From assembly GCA_019914945.1 (NCBI GenBank), contig CM034100.1, forward strand, positions 571,209-635,208: DNA of 64,000 nucleotides. Reading direction: 5' to 3'. The notes below the pieces were generated by a model. That model ran no database searches. It was not told where the DNA came from and was given only the letters and a program-made list of their open reading frames with translations. The number at the start of each line of letters is the position of its first letter. Position 1 is the stretch's first letter. The translations under genes were made by a program, and so were the position numbers. Below, piece by piece: positions 1-13,030 of the stretch. This stretch comes from Typha latifolia. Lineage: Eukaryota; Streptophyta; Magnoliopsida; Poales; Typhaceae.

Positions 1-857
1 TTAGAATGGGCCAAGGCTTCTACACAAGTAGAGTCGAAGCTGGTCCAGGAACCAGTGATGAGAATTTTTGGGTTTGAATTTTAACGGTACCGGACTAAGT
101 CCACTTTGATCGCCGGGGCCGGCTCATCTTTCTCTTTTTATTTATCTAGCTTATCTCTCTCCTCAGGATCGAATTTAATCTGATTAATTAAAATAAAAAA
201 TAATAAATTGAGACATATTATTTATTAATTTTTTATAGGAATAATTTATTTGTCATCCTTTTTGAACTATGACTCCCTTACATTTTTATTTTTGATATAT
301 AATGATATTTTAATGAAAGGAGTTAAGAGTAAGTTATTTCTAATAAGTTGCTAAGGTAATAAATTAAATGATAATAGTTTTGAAGGTGAAAAAGAAATTA
401 TACAGGATGCCATCCGGTGGACTCCGGTGAGATTAAGTAATGGAAAAAAGAAATCCTAACCGGTGGGCCCCAATGACCAATGCCAGCTATAATCCTCTCA
501 CTAAATCTCATCTCTTATCGCCACGCCAAATCCAAACCCCGGCTGCACACCCTCTCCACAGACAAAACACCGAAGTCTCTTTCCCAGCCAATAGCCTTCC
601 AAGGTTTCGCTTTTAGTCCTGTTCTCGTTTCTCTCGATCCACAAATCAGGAGGATTCGAAAGTTTTTTGTTTTTTTTGTTTTTCCTCTTCTCTCGACTTT
701 CAACAAATCTATCTCCCAAATCCCTCGATCCTGTTTCTTTCTTTCTTCGACTCGTTCGTCGTCGAGTCGAGTAAGGGAATAGAAATAGAAGCTTAAATGT
801 AGAGCAACGCTAGGAAGAGGAGAGTGATCTGAGAACAGAAGAGGGGGGAGAGAGAGG

Positions 858-892
<35 letters not shown>
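1..892. other. Upstream region and promoter of the first gene
   Basis: There is no coding sequence I can support here. The first 450 bases are AT-rich, with a few GC-rich words at the very start. From about 480 the sequence becomes pyrimidine-rich (TCTC/TTCTT runs), as is usual for a plant 5' UTR, and ends in a purine tract directly before the ATG at 893. Short ORFs on both strands here have no family likeness and unremarkable composition, so I treat them as chance. Confidence 0.6.
841..892 (+). repeat. (GA)n purine tract abutting the start codon
   Basis: An imperfect, then perfect, GA repeat runs for about 50 bases and ends exactly at the ATG of the 1226-residue gene. GA/CT tracts in plant 5' UTRs are common and can bind GAGA-binding (BBR/BPC) factors. 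A regulatory role here is inference. Confidence 0.8.
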
Positions 893-893
<1 letters not shown>

Positions 894-3800
894 TGCCGCT
901 GGAGGAGTCGCTGCCGAGTACGAAGCGGGCGTTAAGCTTCAGTCCTTCGCGGAGTCCGGCGAGCGCGAGCGCGAGGTTTTACGGGGCGGCGGCGCCGTCG
1001 CAGAGGTCCCAGAGATCGTCGCCAGCTGCGGCCAAGAAGCCGCCGGATCCGCTGCGGCGGGCAGTCGCGGACTGCCTCTCGCCGCCGGCGTCGCATCTCC
1101 ATGGGAGTCCGTCGTCAATCGCCTCCGAGGCCGCGAGGACTCTTCGGGTTGGCCTTCGTTATTTGACTTCTCCTTCATGTTTCCCTTCTAGGAGGTTCTT
1201 AAATTTTCTTGATTTGATCCCTAGAGTATAATTCTTGGAGAGTTTATTGCCAATGGCTGGGCGATGTAGTTGGACCGGAGGAAGTTGGTTTCTATGCTAT
1301 CTGATTGACTGATTTGCTTTGTTGGTTTTTCATTGACGCAATTAAGAGTTAGGTTTTCAATTGTTTCTGGTCTTGTCTGTTATGTATCAGTTCAGCTGCT
1401 TGCTTGGAAGACTCTGTTAGGGTTGGTCTTACTGTTTCTGATGCAAATTTATTTGGATAAACTATTGAAAGTTACAAAATATTACCTTTAGCTACTAATT
1501 GCACCTAACTTTTGTCTTTTAATGGCGAACAAAGTCAATAAGTAAGTTTGTATTTGTTTGACAAGATATTTGACATCTGCAATTCTGGATTTAATTTGTT
1601 AAGTTGGCTACCGGTTATGATCTCAAGTTAATTGATTGGTAGGCAATCTTTAATTCATCTGTATATGGTTTTAGGAGAGAATGAAAACTTTAATTAGGCC
1701 ACCGTCGAGTGTACCTCTCATATATTTGGGTACTTCCATTTCATAACACATTTGATCTACATGTCTTAGGATTGTGTAGGCTAGAGAAAAGAGACGACAC
1801 AGGCCATTTACATTGGTTACTCCAATTTAGGCAAACCTTCTATTAGCTTCCAGCTTGTATTGGTCCTTTTAAGAAGGCAAATATTATATTGTGATAGGTA
1901 CTTTTTTGCTTCTCCTTGGTGATTGTTATGAAACTTCACTTCCCTAAGTACCTTGGTACTAATCTTAAGCCTTATCATTTAGGTGCCTGCAATTCGTTAA
2001 TGATTTAATTATTAACTTCTCTTGCAAAATGTGTATAAACATTTCTGGACGTTAATTGGTGATGTGCTGGCAGGATTACATAGCCAACCCATCAACTACT
2101 GATATGGCATATATTGTACTTGTGGAACATGCACTTGCAGAGAGAGACCGCAGGTAATTTTAGAGTACATGATTTTCTTTTACTGGATTTTATTTGTCAT
2201 AGGGATGATTATGTAAGTTTATAAACACCTTCGCCACTTAACTATGTGTATGCTGTTATTTCATTCTAAAAAATTGCATTTGCTAAGCATTCCCATGAGC
2301 TAGACACTGCAAATAACCTGAAGGGAGAAAGCCTGCAACCATTTAGGGCCTAGACATCATAATTGGTGTATATTGTTTTCCTTTCAATTGAAGTACTTTT
2401 CTTACTAAACATATATATTACACTATTACACAAATGGAGAACTATACAGCAATAGCACTTATAGTAGCAGAAAAAAATTAATTAGTCTCAGCCTGTTGGG
2501 GAATTAATTGTGTGGGAATCAAAATAATTCTCCTAGACCCGGCTATTTTTATCATTTTATGTTAATTTTTTTTATGCTGATTTCGTATTCTATTGTGCTA
2601 GTTATTGCAGTAAAGTTGTTTTTGACTTCAGGATGCTTATTCAGTTTTGGACATTTGGTGATTTTCCAATATTGTTTCTGCAGTCCCTTGTAATTTGAGG
2701 GCTTACAATTATTTCTTTTTCGGCCCTAATTCAAGGTTTTCTGTTAAACCAGCCCTGCAGTAGTTCCAAGATGCGTGGCATTACTAAAGCGTTATCTTCT
2801 ACGGTATGTGATGAGTTACATTTTTCAACTTCTTTTGACATTCATTTGATTCTATGATCTAGTTAGCAAGGAGGAGAAACCGAGAAAGCATAACTAAATT
2901 TTATGAAAAGAAATTTCTTCTATTCTTGAAGGATCATTTTAATATTGTTCTCTAGCAGATATATACCAAAGGAGCAGACACTGAGACAGATTGATCTTTT
3001 TTGTGTAAATTCCATTGCCAAGTGTGAATCCATGGCAAATCCAAGAGCATCATTGTGGTCTAATTCATTTAGTCAACAATACGGACCATCAGCAGTAATG
3101 TCAAATACATTTCTCCCTTCCTCATCAGGGTCCAGTTTTGCATCTGCATCACTTCTGAAGTCCTTAAATTATGTTCGTTCTTTGGTGGCAAGACATATCC
3201 CCAGGTTGTCATTCCAGACAATAGTGCAGTCTGGTGCCTCAGGTGCTACAAGACAATCACTTCCATCTCTATCATCTTTATTGAGTAGGTCCTTCACTTC
3301 CCAGCTCAGTCCAGAAGTTGTTAGCAGCAGAGACCCCCTTGAATTAAAAGAAGGATCCAGTCCATCTTCTTTAGCAATATCCAATACTGAAAACGTTGAT
3401 GCTGGGGATAGTAATAAGTATATATTCTTTGACATTTCAAAATGGCGATGGCGTGGGGGTGGAGAAAACCAATCATCATCTGTTATTAAAGAAAGGTACC
3501 TTAATCTTGTTCGTTTCTTCTGAACCACTTCACTGTGCAACATATCATTCTCTTGATGCTTTTTTTTTTGTGTTTGAAGTTTGAAACTTGCCTCACTATT
3601 TACCACATTGGGAAGATGTGGCAACCTTACTTAATTTTCTTTTGACCCAGTGATGATGTTAGAAGGCTCCAGCACTTGCACACACATGGTTTCTTGGAAG
3701 TTGGTGCTGCAGCTCTTTTAGTTGGTGATATGGAGGCCAAGATGAAGGATCAGCCCTGGAAGTATTGTGCGTTTCAAGATTTCCCTGATATTGACCTGTT

Positions 3801-6800
3801 TCAACCTTCAACAACTGCTGCTACTAATTTTGCATCATCTCATAGCCATTTGAAAGCAATAACTGCCTTAAAACGAATGAGGGCTGGCCCTCATCAAGTT
3901 TGGTATGCTTTTTGTATATTTTGGGTTTTATCATTCTTTCTCAATTCTTGATAGCGTGATAAACGAGTTGCCCATTTAATTTATCCCTTTCTTTTCCTGT
4001 GAACTTTTTTCTCTTTTCTTAAATTTCAGTTCCTTTAATTGGATTTCGGTGCTGTCATTTTTATTAGTTAGTTATTATTATCAGTTTATCACCCCTCCCA
4101 GACATGCGAAGGCAGAAACCTTGTGCACTTGGGCTCCTTTTTCTTATAGTTGTTAGCATAACTCTAAAAAGCTTAAACACGTATACATAAGCATCATAAC
4201 TGCATGGAGGACTGGCCTACTTATTTGATAATAATGGTACAATGTAATTCATGTCTTTCTTCAAATACCTTTAAGGATATGGTTATACTGTATGATTCAA
4301 GAATAGTTTTTACTTATCATTCCTAGTGGAAGATCTCAAATATTAAACCCATTCTATCATGCAGATTTATACGAGGAAAATGACCATATTATGTGAGATA
4401 TATGATATACATTATTCAGGTTCATTGGCATATATGGTCATAGTAGCTTTCTATGCTGAAATGTTGTTGATGTTGATACTAGATAATGGGAGATTTTATC
4501 CATTTAATTTATCTCATTCTTTTCTTTAGGGTTAATGTACCAGAAAGCACCTTCTATCCTCGAGCACGACCCCTGTTTCAGTATAGACACTACAGGTACT
4601 TAAACCGAACCTGCTCAAGTTACTCTTTTTGCAACGTGCTAATTGAATCGTTATCTACATGCATTTGGATTTATCATATTGAATTTAGAAAAGAAGTCCA
4701 ATGATAACTGGTCTGTTCTGACTCACAGAATTTAAATTTTCTTAAGCATTATGGGGACCATTTCTATTCCATCACTTTTTTCTTCAATTTAAAATTTTAC
4801 CTTTTTCATGCTGCAGATTTAATTTGGCCTTTTTGTTGAAATATGGGAACTTTGATGATAATTTATAAGATTCTGAAATATTCTTTGGATAGAATTTTCT
4901 TTTTCTATTGAGAACTTTTGTTCTTTGGATGTACAGGGGTTTCTTTTCAAGTTTTCATTTTAGTGTTTCTGCACTTTGCACAGGGGTTTCTTTTCAAGTT
5001 TTCATTTTAGTGTTTCTGCACTTTGCAGCATGCTTTCATGATTAATATTTTCATGCTTAAGAAGAGGCTTTGCCCTCTGAAGCTACATCATGGTTTATGC
5101 TTTGAGAAAATGCTGTAGAGTGACTTTCTGAGAGTACCTGATAACTTGTTTTTTCTAACTCTGAAAACCTTTGCTTTTCTCTTTTTATTATCTGAACTTG
5201 TGACAGTGAGCAACAACCTTTAAAGTTGAATCCTGCTGAAATTTCTGAGGTAATTGCTGAAGTCTGCTCTGTGTCCTCTTCGACAAATGTGAAGCAGTTG
5301 AGTGTATCTTCAAGATTGACTAACCACAGCGGCCAGCCTGCGGATGTTGCCTTCAGTGTCCTCATCAAACTTGTCATTGATATGTATGCTCTAGTAGATT
5401 TAAGTGCTTTACGGACTATATATGATTGCTGATTGCTGATTGCTGATTGCTTATGAATTTTTTTCAGTGTAGGTTTAGATCCTGTTTGGAAAGAGTCTGT
5501 ACATACATAGTTTCATCAATTGCTTGGAGGTCATAACAAATTTAGATTAGATGCTTACTTTTCTTTAAGTTGTTGCCTTAGAACAGCTTTCAATATAACA
5601 TATATAATTTGAGGAAGCAGTTAGAATAGAACTCAGACCTTGTGGAGCTTTCTATCTCTACCTGTATCACTTTTGAGTCTTTTTTTTCTGAAGAGAACCT
5701 TTCTGAGTCACCTTGCGATGAGGAATTTCAAATTATGGAAAGTCACACTAATGTTTTTCTATAATAAGGATTCCCAAACAAGAGTCTTCATCAGGATAAG
5801 TATTTATAAGCAGTTTTGATGATAATGTTCTCCAATCACTTTCTCACATAAAATTTAAACAGCTATACTTAATTGCTGCAAACACTAGTGAGTCAGTCAC
5901 TCATGGTAAAACTCATATTTATGTAGAGCAAATGGAGTTTGTATATATGATTACACAGAAAAAGTAATATATACTTCATTAAAGGGACATCCAAGTACCA
6001 GTCAGAAGACTAAAATGATTATTTTGAATCTCAAATACACAAGAAACTTCCAATCAAATGAGGATAGCTTGTTATATAGAGATTAAATTTTAAACAAAAT
6101 ACTCAATTCCATGAAATTAATTATCTACATAAGCTCTTGTAACAAGCGATCCTCATTTGTGCAAATTTGCTTGTTTAGTTCTCCCTGACATACTATCATT
6201 AGTGATATTTAAAGACTATCATATAATAAATTGGAAAATTCAAGTCGTTCTGATGCTTTTATACAACTTGATCTATTTATAGGATTCAAACTGTGTGCAG
6301 TTGTTTCCCCTACTTCTTCTGTAGTTCTGTGGCTACAAATTATTAAAGTATAACTCCTGAATTATTATAGTCATAATTTTCTTATAGTATCGCTATCTCT
6401 TTTGCTTCTTGAGGTATATTTTCTGATTAAAAGGTAATGTTACACATGAATTTGTCTCTATATCTTGAGAATTCTTGTATGACATTTCCATCAGTCTCAA
6501 AATGGCTCAATACAAAGAATGAAAGAATTGTTGAAACCAAGTCAAAATGATGTTCTGGAACAAGTTGAAATCAAATCATTGTATCAAGCTTATATTTTAT
6601 TGAAGTAGCTTGTTTCTTGTGAGCTGATATGATTTATGTTTTCTATCCATCCTTGTAGTAATACCCCAAATGAGTTGTAATATGTCTTTTCTCTTTTGCT
6701 GTCTTTGTTCTGCTAAACTGTCTGAAAATAAATTTGCTTTTGTTCAAGAGCATGTTCTTTTCTTGCAGGTATGTGATAGATTCTGGGACTGCTGCTCCTC

Positions 6801-9800
6801 TCACTCTTTACATGCTAGAGGTGCTGCAAGTGAATTAAGACTTTTTAAAGAAATATTTTCTGAAATTTCTCACTTTGTGGTGTATCTTCCAGGGCATGCT
6901 TAGCTCTCCAAATGTCGCCTCGAGAACCCGTGCTTTTGATTTAATTTTAAACCTTGGGGTCCATGCACATTTGCTTGAGCCTATGATACCTGAAGTTGCT
7001 CCACTGACAGAAGAAATCGAAGCTTTACAAGATCCTCAGTTGACCAATGAAGAACAAATTGAAGCAGTCGAAAGGAGGAAAACAGAGTCTTTTGTGCAGC
7101 AGAAGGGTTCATCTATTGATAATTTTGAATCATGGCTTTTGGTCATACTATTTGAGATTCTCCTTCTACTTGTTCAGGTGATTGTTGGTATAAATTTCAC
7201 TCATGTTTGTTGAGCTGCACTGTTGTTTTTAAGAACTTATTAGCCAGGGTATATAGGGGATTTCCTGCACCCTTTCCTTGTCTGATATGATGGAAGCCAT
7301 TCAAGTATTTTTACAGCTTTAAGAGTTATAGTTATGCTAATGCAGACCAAATCTTTTGCCATCAACATGTGGTCCGAAGTAGAACTCTATTATATGATGT
7401 TGATTTCATTTCAAAGTTATCCCTTCCTACTAGTATATTAAATGTCGTGGTAGATTCTTTTCTGATATTCATTATTTTAGAATGATAGTTCAATGACTCC
7501 TGAAGGAATAAAGCGCTGCAATTTGTGGCTTCTGCACTTTACTTACCATCTGGAACTTCTAGTATGTTTTCTGTCTTGTATAAGTTCCTTAGATGCTTAT
7601 TGCAGACAGTGGGCATTGTGGTTCATATGATTCTTTTGCTCCATGAGTCAGGAAATAAGACGAAACTTTATCTTTATCAGTAGTCTGTTACAGTTTTTTG
7701 AGCCAACAAGATTTGCTTCTTTGTTGAGCTGGCGTTGATGGTAGGTTTCAGAGAACTTATAAGGGAAACCTCAAATATCTCTCTTCCCTGACACTTTAGG
7801 AGAAGGGATTTTGTCTAACTGCTAAACTGTCGTGAAATGTCTGAAAAGAAATGTCTTATTTGCTGGACTTCATAAGTATATCAATCAAACTTGGATTTTG
7901 TAATGCATATTGCTTCCTCTATGCCAGGGAAGTCTAGCAGCTTTGTTGTTGTTCCTTCTCTGTTCTTTGATTTTCAGTGAAGCTCAGGGGGAGGCAGAAA
8001 TAAATTATAAATGTCAATATTTGTTTTCATGCACTTATCCTTTCATATTTATGTACTTATTGTATATAAAATATTATTGACTTTGCAGATGGAAGAAAAT
8101 GAAGAACTTGTATGGGCATCTGCTCTAAGCTGTCTGTTCTACTTTGTTTGCGATAGAGGGAAGATACTAAGAAACAGGCTGGAAGGTCTTAACATAAGGG
8201 TAAGAACCTGAATCTTGTACACATTTTTATCTTGTATATGAATTGTCTATCTGCGAAAGGCATCACATTGTGCGATGTTAAGGGTTGGATCTAGGATCTA
8301 AGGGGTCATTGTCATACATCTTTCCTTCCTAGACCTTCTATTGACAAGAGCCTCATGCAATAGGACGCCTGCCCTTCTTTTATGAGTTTGCTATGTTGCA
8401 CAAGTGCCATTTTGCTATTTCATGCGATAGTAGCTGCTGTCAGGTGTTGTTGAATATGCATGTATACTTACTGGCTTAATGTTCTGGAAATTTGAAAGCA
8501 ATAGTTGTTTCGCTGCTCTATGTCAGTTTGAGTTTGATGACCAGGAGATCTATTAGCCAATGAACTTTCACAATTTTTCTTTTTTTGTTCTCTTTGTAAT
8601 TGTACTTAGAATTATCAGGGGATTTCACATTAATTTCTCAAAGATCAAAAATTTTATGTTTCTCCAAAAAAGAGAAGGAAAAGAAAAGGTTGCTGCATGG
8701 TTGCATATGTCAACCTGGATAGTATCTTGCAAGAACCTGCATCACAAACAGCTTCGAGGGATAGATGAAACAAGGTGGATCATTTAGATCCTGTAAATAG
8801 TTGTGCCAGATTTCAGAAGGCTGAAACTGAAATAATTTGGAGAAATTGCAAAGATAAGTAAAGAACTACATTCCATTCACTAAAGCTGGATACATCCCTT
8901 GAAGATAACTTGGACATTACCATCTTGAGAAGTCATTGCTCAGAGCATCTTTTGGCAATTGCAGTGTGTTTATATAGATATTTTCTATTTGCATGCATCA
9001 CCGATATAGTTTATGTCATTCTGACTGCTTTCCATCAGGTTATTAGGGCACTCCTTGAAATCAGTAGAGAGCATTCATGGGCAGAAGTAGTGCACTGCAG
9101 GCTTATTTGCTTGTTGACAAACATGTTCTATCAAGTATCAGATGGACCTGCCAAAGCTGTTTCAGATAGTACAATATTTCTTGTTGAACAAGTTGATCTT
9201 CTTGGTGGAATAGACTTCATCTGTCTTGAGGTAAATCCATGTTGGATATTTTAGTGAGTTTTTAGTATGAAAGTTCCTTACTTTGATGGTTTATGCCGCA
9301 TCATTCCTTGCTTCATAACTGACTGCTGCGTTGGAATAAATTTGAGCACTTCAGTTAGTCATGAACAGATTAACTTTTGTTTTATATTATTATCAAGGGA
9401 ATCCAAAATTCTGCTGACTTGGAATGTATTATGACATGTGATATGTCAAAGGTCTGATTGCAGTACTTTTTGAATCAGAGGTAAAATTTTTGGTAGCAAA
9501 TTTTGTTATTTACTTATTTGTGGTTGGTATTTGGTCATGTTTGGGAAGCAGTGGTCCTCCTGCTAGGACAGTAGTTAACAATAATATGTGCGGCCTGCAT
9601 ACTAATTGTCTCACCACTTGTTTACTCATCCTATATTAGAAACATGTCTTTACCCGACAGCTATTCCTTGCTACAAAGAACTTACTTGAAGGTACTCTGT
9701 CACGCTGCAGTTCTAGATATGCCATATTCTCTATTTTGGTTTTCCTACAGGGAGGAGGCAGCAAAGCAAATGATTTAGCTAGCGATGCTTCCTTTTTGAT

Positions 9801-10349
9801 GCTCCAGTCTTTCCCCACCTTATTTTCCTAAGCATGCTTTCTAGTTCCTTGCTTCAGCATCTAGCTGATGTATATAACCTTGTTCTCTCTATTGCTGTGC
9901 AGTACTCACGGGCTAACTCAAGAGAAGAAAAGTGTGATCTGTTTCTCATTCTGTTGGACTATGTTCTGCATCAAATAAATGAAGCATGCTTGGCTGGTGG
10001 TTTCTCTACTTATGCCTATGATGAAATTCAACCTCTTGCTTCCCTGCTTACTCTTGCAGATGGACCCGAGGCTTTTTACATTACTGTGAAGCATGGGGTC
10101 CGAGGCATTGGAGAGGTTTTGAGGTCATCTATCTCTGCAGCTTTACAACAATCACCAGATTATGAGCGCCTAAACTTGGTAATTTCTCTTCATGAATGTT
10201 ATATTTTATTCTTGCTTGAGAAGAAATTATATGGGAAAAGGTAAAATGCAAAGAAACTTTTAATCGGATATCTTTAGCTGTTCTTCTATTGCTATAGGTC
10301 CCAATATATGCACGATCAGTACTTTTCATTCTGATATTTATTGTACTTC

Positions 10350-10401
<52 letters not shown>

Positions 10402-13030
10402 CAAACATTTCTATGTTTGTACTCTTCTTTTGCTGATTGTCAGAACTTGTTTCTGGAGCTTTATTTATCCTTTGAAGGAAGTTTTTAGTTGATCAAAGTT
10501 TTGCCATGCAATTAGCAGCCTACTTGCAATAGGTAGAGGCTGAAAGAGACTATTTATGAATGTGTGACAGTGTTATAGTTTATCAATTCTAACAAGCGAA
10601 CAACTTCTCAATATTCATAAAACTAAGAAAACTAAGCCTACTACACAAGCATTTGCCAGCACCTATCTGGAAATTGATGTCAAATTCATGTGAAGACAAA
10701 ATATTATAGAAGAGACTTTCTATTTAAGCTATAGGGCCAGACAGGAAAGCAGCTGGAATTACCCTTCCTAGTTGTGGTTTGGGAATAATCTACAAGGAGA
10801 AAGAAGACAAATTTCTACTTTAGATTTGATGCAAAATGTTAAATCAATCTTAAATTGATGCACTTTATACTCATGTCAATGTTGCATCACTTGTTTAATC
10901 TAACCGAGCTTTCTTATCTGTAGCTCTTGGATAAGATCACAAGGAAACTTGACACAACTGTTAGTACATTCACCCGGTTAGACAATGAGTTCTCTTATAT
11001 GATTCGGATAACAAAGTCTTACAAGTCTTTTAGCAGTATTGAGGACGGATGTGGAGATGTCGATGTTGCCTTGAAAGCCAGATTTTCCTGGGCTACATTG
11101 CATTCACTTCTTCATTCAGATACTTCAGCTTATCGACATCATGGTTATATTTGGCTAGTTGAACTGCTTCTTGCAGAAATCAGTGAGGACACAAAAAGCA
11201 GTATATGGAGTAATATCAAGAAATTGCAACAGCAAATTGGAGTTGCTGGAAGTCAAGATTCATCTTGTTCAGAAGTTCCACTGCCCATTTCTATACTTTG
11301 TGGTCTTTTAAAGTCAAAATACAACTTCATCAGATGGGGCTTCCTCTTTGTTTTGGAGAAATTTCTCATGCGCTGCAAATTATTGCTGGATGAAAGCGAG
11401 GTGCAACACATAAACCATGAACAGGCAGTTGCTCATCATTGTGAAAACCGCTTGGATAAAGCTACTGCAGTTATAGACATAATGAGTAGTGCTTTAGGGC
11501 TTGTGTTTCAAAAAAATGAGACAGACCATATCAACATCTTGAAGGTATCTGTTATTGTTTATTATGAGTCTATTATTTTGCTATATATCTACCTGACTTT
11601 CCAACAATAAGCTCCATCTGAAACGCCTTAGAATTACATTTCCAAAAACCTTCTGGGGAAATTGAGCAACTTTGACCTGTTGTTGCTTTTCTTCTTTATG
11701 ATATTGTCCCCAAGAAATTAGCATTCAAAATTGATGAATATTAATCTGATTTGTCATACTCTTAACTTATTCATGTTATGCAAGAAATTCCTCTTTACTT
11801 GATTTGGATAATTTTGGCTTTCATTTAGACATGTAAGTTCCAATATTTATTTCCAACTTTTGTTCATCTTTTCAATCTTATACAACTAGAAACCCAGACA
11901 TATTTGTTCTTCAGGAACTAACCAATATTCACAGTTTCAAGCAAATGCCAAAAGAGAGTATATGAATGCATTTGCATTACATTTGGTTTTCCTTCAGTGT
12001 TTGTATTCTCTGACTTCAATCGTCATATGTACAGATGTGCGACATGTTGTTTTCTCAATTATGCTTGAGACTTCCTTCCACAAACAAAATGCCTCTAGGG
12101 GATCTTAAGAGCCTCGGTCATCTTTTTGGTTGTACAAATAAAATCCGTGAGGGTGATATGGAGGCTCATGTGTCACAAAGAACAGTACAAAATAAGAATC
12201 TTTGCAAAAATGAGCTGCCACAAAATGCTAGCATCAATCAATCAGTTGAACCGACCCGAATATGTGAGACAACATCAATGGCAGCACTGCTTTTACGAGG
12301 ACATGCCATAGCTCCAATGCAGCTTGTGGCCCGTGTTCCAGCACCATTGTTCTTCTGGCCGTTAATACAACTTGCTGGTGCAGCAACAGATGATATTGCA
12401 TTAGGTATTGCTGTTGGAAGCACAGGAAGAGGGAATCTACCTGGTGCTACATCAGATATACGAGCAGCACTTCTTTTACTTCTAATTGGCAAATGCACTG
12501 CTGATCAAGAAGCATTTCTTGAAGTTGAAGGCAAAGAATTCTTTAGGTAACATTTCAACAACCTATGCTGCACACTCTATATAAACTACTTTAAATACAA
12601 TTAAGTTATATTTGTTTAAATAATGGCAGGGGGCTTCTAGATGATACAGACTCCAGGGTAGCATATTATTCTGCTGCTTTTCTTTTGAAGGTATGCAATA
12701 TTTTCCTCAGTCACTTAATAGTTTTATACCACAATATTTACTTCGTAAACTCTGCGTTCACAGAGGATGATGACAGAAGAACCTGATAACTACCAGCGCA
12801 TGCTTCAAAGTCTTATTTCCAAAGCGCAACAGGTTGAGTCTCTCACTAGCTTCTTGAAGTCCTGTTATTTGAGCAATTACACAAAGGTGCATCCATTTGT
12901 TATTTACATTTAGCAAGTACTAACTCATTATTGATTCCATAACCAGAGCAACAACGAAAAACTTTTGGAGAATCCTTATCTTCAAATGCGTGGAATACTA
13001 CAACTGTCAAATGATCTTGGAGCTCAATAG
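893..13030 (+). CDS. Conserved ARM/HEAT-like protein of unknown function (At3g12590-like), 17 exons
   Basis: Exons read from splice sites: 893-1147, 2074-2153, 2753-2803, 2959-3495, 3651-3902, 4530-4595, 5207-5383, 6769-6820, 6893-7177, 8089-8199, 9039-9230, 9903-10178, 10924-11544, 12035-12546, 12630-12690, 12764-12832, 12947-13030. The 3681-nt frame gives 1226 residues. The N-terminus (MPLEESLPSTKRALSFSPSRS) is Ser/Pro/Ala-rich and disordered. The rest is helical, with motifs such as FDLILNLGVHAHLLEP, FESWLLVILFEILLLLVQ and GATSDIRAALLLLLIGKCTA. From memory these match one family of land-plant proteins represented by Arabidopsis At3g12590, predicted to fold as ARM-type repeats, with no assigned biochemical role that I know. 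There is no signal peptide or clear membrane segment. Exon 1 is GC-rich, unlike the AT-rich remainder, and its start lies right after a GA tract. Family assignment is confident; function is unknown. Internal exon borders all keep frame. Confidence 0.9.
4934..5027 (+). repeat. Perfect 47-bp tandem duplication in intron 6
   Basis: Positions 4934-4980 and 4981-5027 are the same 47 bases, beginning CAGGGGTTTC and ending CTTTGCA, joined with no spacer. It lies inside the intron between exons ending at 4595 and starting at 5207, so it does not change the protein. Perfect identity suggests a recent event. Confidence 0.95.
5424..5451 (+). repeat. Heptamer GATTGCT repeated four times
   Basis: Four exact copies of GATTGCT lie 41 bases after the donor of exon 7 of the first gene. 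It is a small intronic minisatellite. Confidence 0.95.
10353..10401 (+). repeat. (CT)n(TA)n compound microsatellite
   Basis: About 15 CT units pass directly into about 9 TA units, inside the intron between exons ending at 10178 and starting at 10924 of the first gene. Confidence 0.95.
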
